This document shows, piece by piece, positions 15,741 through 21,918 of a DNA stretch of 21,918 nt (position 1 is the stretch's first letter; each line of letters starts with the position of its first letter). The notes under the pieces are model-generated. The model was not told where the DNA came from. It worked only from the letters and a program-made list of their open reading frames with translations, and did no database searches. The DNA comes from Saonia sp964398035. GTDB lineage: Bacteria; Bacteroidota; Bacteroidia; Flavobacteriales; Flavobacteriaceae. Location: the NCBI GenBank assembly GCA_964398035.1, contig CAYNLI010000039.1, positions 1 through 21,918 on the forward strand, in the 5' to 3' direction. The translations under genes and the position numbers were made by a program.

Positions 15741-17072
15741 ATGTCAAAGCAATTTTCGGATTTAGGAATTATAGGGCAGCTTCAAAAAAGTTTAGTCGCT
15801 TTAAAAATTTCTATTCCAACAGATATTCAAAAGAAAGCAATTCCTATTTTATTAAAAAAGAAGGATGATTTTGTGGGCTTGGCAAAAACGGGCACAGGTA
15901 AAACGGCCGCTTTTGGTTTGCCGATATTGCAATTGGTAGATACTAAAAACCCAATCATACAAGCAGTAATCCTGGCACCAACACGGGAACTGGGACAACA
16001 GATTCATGCAAATTTAGAATCGTTTGCTTCCAACTTGCCAGAAGTTTCCATAGCATCGATCTGTGGAGGTATTCCCATAAAACCTCAAATAGAACGTTTA
16101 AAGAGTCCTACCCATATTGTAGTAGCTACTCCTGGGCGTTTGATAGATTTAATGCAACGCAATACCATTAATATTAAAGAGGCCAATTATTTGGTGTTGG
16201 ATGAGGCTGATGAAATGGTAAGTGCCCTAAAGGATGGTTTGGATAAAATAGTGGCAGAACTGCCCAAAAAGAGAAGAACCATTTTGTTCACGGCAACCAT
16301 GCCCGGCACCATAAAACAACTGATACAGAATTACATGTCCAAACATGTGACAGAAGTAAAAGCTGATATGGAAACGATTGGGCATCAAGGTATAGACCAT
16401 CAATATGTAGTGGTAAAACCTATTGAAAAATTGGAAGTATTGATGCACTTTCTTACAACTAGAGATGGGGAAAGAGGTATTATTTTTTGTAAAACAAAAG
16501 CAGCGGTCAATAAACTGGCAAAAAACTTAGCCATAAATAAGTTTTCTTCGGGAGCATTGCACGGTAGTTTGTCACAACCTATTCGTGATCGGATCATGGG
16601 GCAGTTTAGGGAAGGGCACATCAATATTCTTGTGGCCACAGATTTGGCGGCCAGAGGTATAGATGTCAAAGAAATATCATACGTGGTCAATTATCATTTG
16701 CCCGATGTGTATGAAGTGTATGTACACCGTAGTGGCCGTACCGCAAGAGCAGGGGCAAAGGGCTTTTCTTTGACCGTACTGCAACAAGAAGAAGTTAAGG
16801 ATATTGCCGATTTTGAAAACGAATTAGGTATTACCTTTAAAAAATTCAAAAAAGCTGATGCCCAGAGCATTGATGAGAACAACACCCTTTTATGGGCCAA
16901 GAAAGTTTTTAAAACAAAGCCTAATCGTGGTGTTTCTGATGCATTTAAGAACAAAATACATACCGTATTTCATCATCTTACAAAAGAGGAGCTTATAGAA
17001 AAGGTATTGGCAAATTATATTGTGGAGAACACAAATCTACCAACAAAAAAGGAGGAAGACCCTAGTTTATAA
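15741..17072 (+). CDS. DEAD-box RNA helicase with canonical DEAD motif
   Basis: This 443-residue RNA helicase has the DEAD-box set in order: Q-motif region (LKISIPTDIQKKAIP), motif I AKTGTGKT (48-55), Ia APTRELGQQ, Ib TPGRL, motif II DEAD (154-157), motif III as TAT in FTATMPG (SAT is usual), motif IV IIFCKT, V ATDLAARGIDV and VI HRSGRTARAG. The C-terminal ~75 residues include FKTKPNRGVSDAFKNKIHTV and a helix LTKEELIEKVLANYI; no classical DbpA or RhlE-type RNA-binding tail is seen. It should unwind short RNA duplexes, for ribosome assembly or mRNA decay. The next helicase gene starts 12 bases later, so the two are probably co-transcribed. Confidence 0.93.
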   Translation: MSKQFSDLGIIGQLQKSLVALKISIPTDIQKKAIPILLKKKDDFVGLAKTGTGKTAAFGLPILQLVDTKNPIIQAVILAPTRELGQQIHANLESFASNLPEVSIASICGGIPIKPQIERLKSPTHIVVATPGRLIDLMQRNTINIKEANYLVLDEADEMVSALKDGLDKIVAELPKKRRTILFTATMPGTIKQLIQNYMSKHVTEVKADMETIGHQGIDHQYVVVKPIEKLEVLMHFLTTRDGERGIIFCKTKAAVNKLAKNLAINKFSSGALHGSLSQPIRDRIMGQFREGHINILVATDLAARGIDVKEISYVVNYHLPDVYEVYVHRSGRTARAGAKGFSLTVLQQEEVKDIADFENELGITFKKFKKADAQSIDENNTLLWAKKVFKTKPNRGVSDAFKNKIHTVFHHLTKEELIEKVLANYIVENTNLPTKKEEDPSL

Positions 17073-17084
17073 AGGATTACCATT

Positions 17085-18392
17085 ATGGCGAATAATATAA
17101 GAGGGCAACAAGATATTCTTGCCAAGTTGAATATAAAACGGCTTAATCCTATGCAGGAAGAAGCTCTTTCTGTAATTCCTTCTACAACTAATACAATACT
17201 TCTTTCTCCTACAGGAACAGGGAAAACATTAGCTTTTTTATTACCTCTCATAAATTTGTTGGATCCCAAGAGTAAAGATGTACAAGCTGTAATATTGGTG
17301 CCATCAAGAGAGCTGGCTATACAGATAGAACAAGTTGTCCGTAATATGGGTTCTGGTTATAAAGTGAATGCCGTATACGGAGGTAGACCAATGGCTAAGG
17401 ATAAAATTGAGCTAAAACATAATCCTGCAATTCTTATTGGAACTCCAGGAAGATTGGCAGATCATTTTGAGGCGGAACGTTTTACCACAAAATATATAAA
17501 AACTTTAATTTTAGATGAATTTGATAAGTCTTTAGAAGTAGGTTTTGAGGATGAAATGAAATACATTATTAGTATACTTCCAAATATTAACAAACGTATT
17601 TTAACTTCGGCCACACAAGGAGTTTCTATTCCTAAATTTGTACGTTTAGATAAGCCTACAACGATAAATTTCTTAAAAGAACGTTACTCTAAACTAACGG
17701 TAAAAACGGTTATTTCTCCATCTAAAAATAAGTTAAACACATTGTATGATTTGCTTAAGCATGTAGGTAATGAACCTGGAATTATTTTTTGCAATCAAAG
17801 AGAAACTATTGAAGATATAAGTGCTTTTTTGGAAAGAAAAAGAGTAGGACACGGGTGTTTTAGTGGTAGTATGGAACAACAAGACCGAGAACGTTCCTTA
17901 ATTAAATTTAGAAATGGTACTTACGAAATATTAATTGCTACTGATGTTGCTGCTAGAGGAATTGATATTCCCGAAATAAAATTTATAGTACATTATGATC
18001 TTCCGTATCGCAGTGAAGAATTTACGCATAGAAACGGAAGAACTGCTAGAGTAAGTGCTAAAGGAACGGCATATGTATTACAATGGGAGAATGAACGCTT
18101 GCCAGATTTTATTGATGCTAAAACCGCTAATATTTCTAAAAAGATATCACGCCAGCCAAGATATTGGGAAACATTGTTTATTTCTGGTGGTAGAAAGGAT
18201 AAAATTTCTAAAGGTGATATTGCCGGTCTATTTTTTAAACAAGGAAAGCTTAAACCCAATGAACTGGGTGTTATAGAACTAAAACGAGATTGTACCTTTG
18301 TCTCCGTACCTGTAGCACATGCAAAACGTCTTATTTCAGATTTAAACAATACTAGATTAAAGAAAAAGAAAGTTCGAATTACAATTGTTTAA
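17085..18392 (+). CDS. DEAD-box-like helicase with DEFD motif II
   Basis: This 435-residue protein has motif I SPTGTGKT (41-48), Ia VPSRELAIQ, Ib TPGRL, motif II D144-E-F-D147 instead of DEAD, motif III SAT (175-177), motif IV IIFCNQ, V ATDVAARGIDI and VI HRNGRTARVS. Catalytic Asp and Glu of motif II are kept and only the Ala is replaced, so ATPase activity is plausible. Beyond the second RecA domain (about 350-435) is a conserved-looking region (RQPRYWETLFISGGRKDKIS) ending in RLKKKKVRITIV. That C-terminus has the sequence pattern of a DbpA-like RNA-binding domain (GDIAGLFFK...ELGVIELKRDCTFVSVP), which in DbpA recognises 23S rRNA. Leucine codons favour TTA/CTT more than in the flanking genes. 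Confidence 0.9.
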   Translation: MANNIRGQQDILAKLNIKRLNPMQEEALSVIPSTTNTILLSPTGTGKTLAFLLPLINLLDPKSKDVQAVILVPSRELAIQIEQVVRNMGSGYKVNAVYGGRPMAKDKIELKHNPAILIGTPGRLADHFEAERFTTKYIKTLILDEFDKSLEVGFEDEMKYIISILPNINKRILTSATQGVSIPKFVRLDKPTTINFLKERYSKLTVKTVISPSKNKLNTLYDLLKHVGNEPGIIFCNQRETIEDISAFLERKRVGHGCFSGSMEQQDRERSLIKFRNGTYEILIATDVAARGIDIPEIKFIVHYDLPYRSEEFTHRNGRTARVSAKGTAYVLQWENERLPDFIDAKTANISKKISRQPRYWETLFISGGRKDKISKGDIAGLFFKQGKLKPNELGVIELKRDCTFVSVPVAHAKRLISDLNNTRLKKKKVRITIV

Positions 18393-18397
18393 TTTTG
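18390..18397 (+). promoter_or_regulatory. -7 promoter box of the DEVD helicase gene
   Basis: TAATTTTG matches TAnnTTTG perfectly and continues as CA. It overlaps the stop codon of the upstream helicase and lies 40 bases before the ATG at 18437, giving a leader of about 34 nt. No -33 TTG is evident. Confidence 0.5.
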
Positions 18398-18436
18398 CAG
18401 TATTAATTTCAAATTACAATTTTCAAAAAAACAGCC

Positions 18437-19789
18437 ATGCAATCTTTTGAAGACTTTAAAATAAACAATCAATTGCGGAATGCAATTGAAGATTTGGGGT
18501 ATGTAAAACCAACACCCATACAGGCAAAAGCTTTTTCTGTAATTATGTCTGGTAAAGATGTGATAGGGATTGCACAAACAGGTACGGGAAAGACTTTTGC
18601 GTATATGTTGCCCATACTTCAAAACCTCACTTTTTCAAAACAGGTAAATCCTAGAGTATTAGTAGTGGTTCCTACTCGGGAATTGGTGCTACAGGTAGTT
18701 GAAGAAATTGAAAAGTTTGGTAAATATTCTACTATTCGTGTACTTGGCGTGTATGGCGGCATCAATATGAACCGTCATAAAGATGCACTTGCAGAAGGTG
18801 CAGATATTGTGGTGGCCACTCCTGGACGTTTGTACGATTTGGTTTTATGTAAAGCCATGCAATTAAAATCAATCAAAAAGTTGGTGATAGATGAAGTGGA
18901 TGTGATGTTGGATTTGGGTTTCAGGTTTCAACTGACTAATATTTTTGATCTGTTGCCAGAGCGTAGGCAGAATATTATGTTCTCTGCCACTATGACCAAT
19001 GAAATTGAGGCACTTATCAATGATTTCTTTAAAGGAACCCAGAAAGTATCCGTTGCATTAAGTGGTACACCTTTAGATAATATTTCACAGCACTGTTATG
19101 CAGTTCCAAATTTTTATACAAAAGTAAATTTGTTGGTGCATTTGCTTCAAGATACAGAGGTGTTTAATAAAGTTTTGGTTTTTGTTTCAAACAAAAGAAG
19201 AGCAGACCTTTTATTTGCGGAACTGGAAGACTTTTATAGTGAAGAAATCTGTTTGATACATTCCAACAAAACCCAAAATTACAGAATACGTTCCATTAGG
19301 CAGTTTGATGAGGGCAAAAACCGAATTCTGGTTACTACAGATGTTATGGCTCGTGGTTTGGATTTGGACAAGATTTCACATGTAATTAATTTTGATACCC
19401 CAACTTTTCCTGAAAACTATATGCACCGTATTGGTAGAACTGGACGTGCTGAAGAGGAGGGAACCTCTCTCTTATTGTATACCGAAAAGGAGAAAGATGA
19501 TAAAGAAGCTATAGAAGCCTTGATGGAGTTTAAAATTCCAGAAGAGAACATGCCGGCGTCCATAGAAATATCAAAGAAATTGACTTCTGAAGAGCAACCC
19601 AAAATTGTAGAAATAAACAACCCTACAAAACGTGCTGGTGATGTTCCTGGAGAAAGTTTTCATGAAAAGTCTGATAAAAACAAACAGACCAATCAAGGAG
19701 GGTCGTATAAACGAATTATAACAAAGAAGTATAAAAAAGCAAAGACCAGAGGGGACAAGAATTATAACAAACGCAATAAAAGGAAATAA
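18437..19789 (+). CDS. DEAD-box RNA helicase with DEVD motif II and basic tail
   Basis: This 450-residue helicase has Q-motif residues (GYVKPTPIQAKAF), motif I AQTGTGKT (46-53), Ia VPTRELVLQ, Ib TPGRL, motif II D152-E-V-D155 in place of DEAD, motif III SAT, motif IV VLVFVSNK, V TTDVMARGLDL and VI HRIGRTGR. From about residue 385 the chain becomes low-complexity and strongly basic (GGSYKRIITKKYKKAKTRGD, ending NKRNKRK), as in RhlE-type helicases that use such tails for unspecific RNA binding. Val in motif II also occurs in some DEAD-box relatives and should permit ATP hydrolysis. The zinc-ribbon/SDR gene starts 13 bases after its stop with no promoter box between, so the two are likely co-transcribed. 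Confidence 0.93.
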   Translation: MQSFEDFKINNQLRNAIEDLGYVKPTPIQAKAFSVIMSGKDVIGIAQTGTGKTFAYMLPILQNLTFSKQVNPRVLVVVPTRELVLQVVEEIEKFGKYSTIRVLGVYGGINMNRHKDALAEGADIVVATPGRLYDLVLCKAMQLKSIKKLVIDEVDVMLDLGFRFQLTNIFDLLPERRQNIMFSATMTNEIEALINDFFKGTQKVSVALSGTPLDNISQHCYAVPNFYTKVNLLVHLLQDTEVFNKVLVFVSNKRRADLLFAELEDFYSEEICLIHSNKTQNYRIRSIRQFDEGKNRILVTTDVMARGLDLDKISHVINFDTPTFPENYMHRIGRTGRAEEEGTSLLLYTEKEKDDKEAIEALMEFKIPEENMPASIEISKKLTSEEQPKIVEINNPTKRAGDVPGESFHEKSDKNKQTNQGGSYKRIITKKYKKAKTRGDKNYNKRNKRK

Positions 19790-19802
19790 GTAGGCAAGAT
19801 TT

Positions 19803-21350
19803 ATGCAGAAAAGCGATAATTATAAGGAAAGCAACATAAGTGAGGCCGAAATTGACAAGTGCATTACCATTTTGGAGCAATTGGTCAGTAATACTGATGA
19901 AATTTTTGAAATTCCCAAAGAGAAACGCACCGCTTTATTAATTGTCTCAGGAAAGCTTTCTAGACCTAGTCGCGATGAGTTTTCTAGAAGAAAAAAGGAT
20001 GCTAAAAAAGCACAAAAAAGAAAACAAGCAGCTAGGGATAAGAATGCCCGTAAAGAAACAGGGATTCGTAGTGCTAGGGAAGCTATAGTTTTTGTGGCTC
20101 CCAAATTACTTCCTGTTGCAGACTTGACTAAAGAAACCCAAGAATTGGCATCACCAAGAAACTGCTATGTTTGTAAAACCCTTTTCACCAAACTACACCA
20201 TTTTTATGATACCATGTGTACGGAATGTGGGGATTTTAACTATGCCAAACGTTTTCAGACCACAGATTTAAAAGGACAAGTAGCCGTTATTACGGGATCT
20301 AGATTAAAAATAGGCTATCATATTACATTGATGCTCTTACGTGCAGGAGCAACAGTGGTGGCCACAACACGTTTTCCTGCAGATTCTGCCCTTCGTTTTT
20401 CCAAAGAGGAAGATTTTACGCAATGGGGACACAGATTAAAGATTCATGGGTTAGACCTAAGGCATATTCCAAGTGTGGAGATTTTCTGTAATTATATAGA
20501 ACAGAAATATAATCGTTTGGACATTCTCATAAACAATGCAGCTCAAACGGTAAGAAGGCCAGCTGGGTTTTATCAGCATTTAATGCCAAATGAAGAAATG
20601 CCAATAGCTTCTTTACCAAAATATGCGGCCGATTTATTGCAAGACCATGTAAACTGTTTGGATGAATTAAAACAGTTGACCAGCTCAGCTTCCCCAAACC
20701 AAAACATGCCCGTTACTTGGCATGGGCCAGAACCGGGAATAGGCATACGGGCTTCGGCAAAATTATCGCAGATTCCGTATAGTTTTGATAACTCATTACA
20801 GGCAAGTGAAGTGTTCCCAGAAGGTGAGTTGGATGCCGATTTACAACAAGTAGACCTTAGAAAAACAAATAGTTGGCGTTTAAAATTGGGCGAAATAGAA
20901 ACTACAGAAATGATTGAGGTTCAACTAGTGAATTCAGTTGCACCCTTTGTATTGTGCAATCGCCTTTCTGAACTTATGAAAAAGGATAATACAGGTAAGA
21001 AGCATATCATCAATGTATCGGCCATGGAAGGTAAATTCCATCGATTTTTTAAGGAAGACCGACACCCACATACAAATATGGCAAAAGCGGCACTGAACAT
21101 GTTGACCCATACCGCTGCGGGTAGTTTGGCCAAAGATGGTATTTACATCAATGCTGTGGATACAGGATGGGTTACGGATGAAGACCCTGCAGAATTGGCC
21201 AAGAAAAAAGTGGAACTACATGATTTTCAGCCCCCATTGGATATTGTTGATGGTGCTGCAAGGGTTATGGACCCACTTATAGATGGCATAAACACAGGAA
21301 AACATTGGAGCGGTAAATTTTTGAAGGATTATAGACCAATTGATTGGTAG
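19803..21350 (+). CDS. Zinc-ribbon/SDR (Rossmann) fusion protein lacking the catalytic tyrosine
   Basis: This 515-residue protein has three parts. Residues 1-115 are helical, with an intensely basic segment (about 52-92, SRRKKDAKKAQKRKQAARDK) that could bind nucleic acid. A zinc ribbon follows: C121-x2-C124-x14-C139-x2-C142. Residues about 155-515 are a short-chain dehydrogenase fold with the nucleotide-binding motif as TGSRLKIG (164-171), the NNAA motif (244-247) and NVSAMEG (404-410, Ser406). The active-site YxxxK becomes TNMAK: Lys428 is present but Thr424 replaces Tyr. An insertion of about 110 residues follows NNAA. It may bind NAD(P)H without ordinary SDR catalysis, or use another residue. 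Its place directly after a basic-tailed RNA helicase suggests an RNA-linked role, which is inference. Confidence 0.85.
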   Translation: MQKSDNYKESNISEAEIDKCITILEQLVSNTDEIFEIPKEKRTALLIVSGKLSRPSRDEFSRRKKDAKKAQKRKQAARDKNARKETGIRSAREAIVFVAPKLLPVADLTKETQELASPRNCYVCKTLFTKLHHFYDTMCTECGDFNYAKRFQTTDLKGQVAVITGSRLKIGYHITLMLLRAGATVVATTRFPADSALRFSKEEDFTQWGHRLKIHGLDLRHIPSVEIFCNYIEQKYNRLDILINNAAQTVRRPAGFYQHLMPNEEMPIASLPKYAADLLQDHVNCLDELKQLTSSASPNQNMPVTWHGPEPGIGIRASAKLSQIPYSFDNSLQASEVFPEGELDADLQQVDLRKTNSWRLKLGEIETTEMIEVQLVNSVAPFVLCNRLSELMKKDNTGKKHIINVSAMEGKFHRFFKEDRHPHTNMAKAALNMLTHTAAGSLAKDGIYINAVDTGWVTDEDPAELAKKKVELHDFQPPLDIVDGAARVMDPLIDGINTGKHWSGKFLKDYRPIDW

Positions 21351-21379
21351 TTGATTACCATCATTTAAAAAGAAAGATG

Positions 21380-21387
21380 TAATTTTG
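21380..21387 (+). promoter_or_regulatory. -7 promoter box of the J-domain gene
   Basis: TAATTTTG matches TAnnTTTG perfectly and continues as CC, 33 bases before the ATG at 21413. TTG at 21351-21353 is 26 bases upstream, rather far for -33. The short leader contains CTGGTTTT and AAATCCAG (21391-21408), which can pair with one mismatch close to the start codon. Confidence 0.55.
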
Positions 21388-21412
21388 CCGCTGGTTTTAA
21401 AAATCCAGTTTT

Positions 21413-21862
21413 ATGAAGCGTGTTAACGAGTACAAGAAGTTATTTGCTGTTGAAAAAGAAATTGAGCTTAAAGCTCTTAAAACCACTTATAGAGGTTTGG
21501 TAAAACAATGGCACCCAGATAAGTTCCAAGAAGGAGATGAGAAGAAGGAAGAGGCAGAGCTTAAAAGCAGGCAGATTATTGATGGCTATCATTTTTTGGT
21601 AAGCATTGCGCCAGAAACAAAAGCTGCGAATCTTGAAGAATACAATAAGACACTTTTAGAATCGGGAATTTCAGATTACCAACATAAAGGATTGTTATTG
21701 GAAATCACATTTTTGGATGGTACTACCTATGAGTACTTTGGTGTGAACAAGAATGTCTTTATAAAATTCAATAATTCTCCAAAGCAAATGAGATTTGCCA
21801 AAAGGAGTATCTTTAATTCATACCTATATAGAAAATCTAAGAAAGATTTACAGCCTGCTTAG
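21413..21862 (+). CDS. J-domain protein with KTSC-like C-terminal domain
   Basis: This is a 149-residue cytoplasmic protein. Residues 1-65 form a J-domain: helix II TTYRGLVKQW precedes the essential H34-P-D36 motif, and helix III follows (LKSRQIIDGYHFLV). The C-terminal ~65 residues (GLLLEITFLDGTTYEYFGV, then NSPKQMRFAKRSIFNSYLYR) match the KTSC domain pattern, a short domain named for its usual Lys-Thr-Ser-Cys-like residues and often found in phage or small conserved proteins. The HPD motif should stimulate an Hsp70 (DnaK) ATPase, and the KTSC part may choose the client or RNA; its role in general is poorly known. It has its own -7 box and stands alone after the SDR gene, with no DnaK gene nearby. 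Confidence 0.85.
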   Translation: MKRVNEYKKLFAVEKEIELKALKTTYRGLVKQWHPDKFQEGDEKKEEAELKSRQIIDGYHFLVSIAPETKAANLEEYNKTLLESGISDYQHKGLLLEITFLDGTTYEYFGVNKNVFIKFNNSPKQMRFAKRSIFNSYLYRKSKKDLQPA

Positions 21863-21918
21863 GTTATAGAGGTTGTTTATTAATAGGCTACCCCCTATAC
21901 ACTTTAATAGCGGAGTAT
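21863..21918. other. Right edge, no feature
   Basis: The 56 bases after the J-domain gene contain no recognisable gene, hairpin or promoter box. The window ends here. Confidence 0.5.

Noticed and set aside
21346..21361. TGGTA...TACCA inverted repeat after the SDR gene, considered as a terminator.
   Set aside because: Only five pairs, and no T run follows.
1..21918. CRISPR arrays, tRNA or rRNA genes, insertion sequences and prophage modules.
   Set aside because: No regularly spaced repeats, cloverleaf sequences, transposase or phage structural genes were seen on either strand.

Overview
The window looks like chromosome of a marine-type flavobacterium (Bacteroidota, probably Flavobacteriaceae). 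Four things suggest this: low GC by eye; no clear Shine-Dalgarno sequences; several perfect Bacteroidota -7 boxes (TAnnTTTG, mostly continuing into GC) just upstream of starts; and a typical gene set, including a two-domain M16 lipoprotein peptidase, a cold-shock protein with a long basic N-terminus, and lipoproteins with SC-type lipoboxes. The organism assignment is inference.

Left part (1-6412). The left edge holds the probable start of a minus-strand gene that runs off the window and is out of frame with its only ATG. Next come an exported glutaredoxin-like protein (minus) and a divergent cold-shock-domain gene with a predicted leader of about 150 nt. The gap after it contains a 17-bp hairpin and a perfect 24-bp palindrome. 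A truncated TPR gene follows, ending in a perfect 20-bp inverted repeat, then an EamA/DMT-family permease and a large M16 metallopeptidase with a good intrinsic terminator.

Middle part (6444-13985, minus strand). Nine tightly packed genes form one likely operon: TetR regulator, TolC-like outer-membrane factor, HlyD/YbhG-like lipoprotein adaptor, c-type cytochrome lipoprotein, small four-helix membrane protein, two ABC ATPases and two ABC-2 permeases. Apart from the two inserted genes this is a complete tripartite exporter resembling the E. coli YbhG-YbhF-YbhSR system, with the tandem ATPase split into two genes. A haem lipoprotein and an unknown membrane protein embedded in such an exporter are the oddest part of the operon. 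The regulator's upstream region has a -7 box overlapped by TGGTT/AACCA half-sites, consistent with autoregulation.

Right part (14161-21862, plus strand). Four superfamily 2 helicase genes stand in a row: one DEAH/RadD-like and three DEAD-box proteins whose motif II reads DEAD, DEFD and DEVD. They are followed by a protein with a basic N-terminus, a zinc ribbon and an SDR (Rossmann) domain lacking the usual catalytic tyrosine, and by a short J-domain/KTSC-like protein. Promoter boxes lie before the first, second and fourth helicases and before the J-domain gene, so the block is probably several short transcripts. With the cold-shock protein, the content suggests RNA remodelling or cold adaptation. 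The helicase-SDR association is the best candidate for an undescribed functional unit, but the function is inferred only from proximity and domains.
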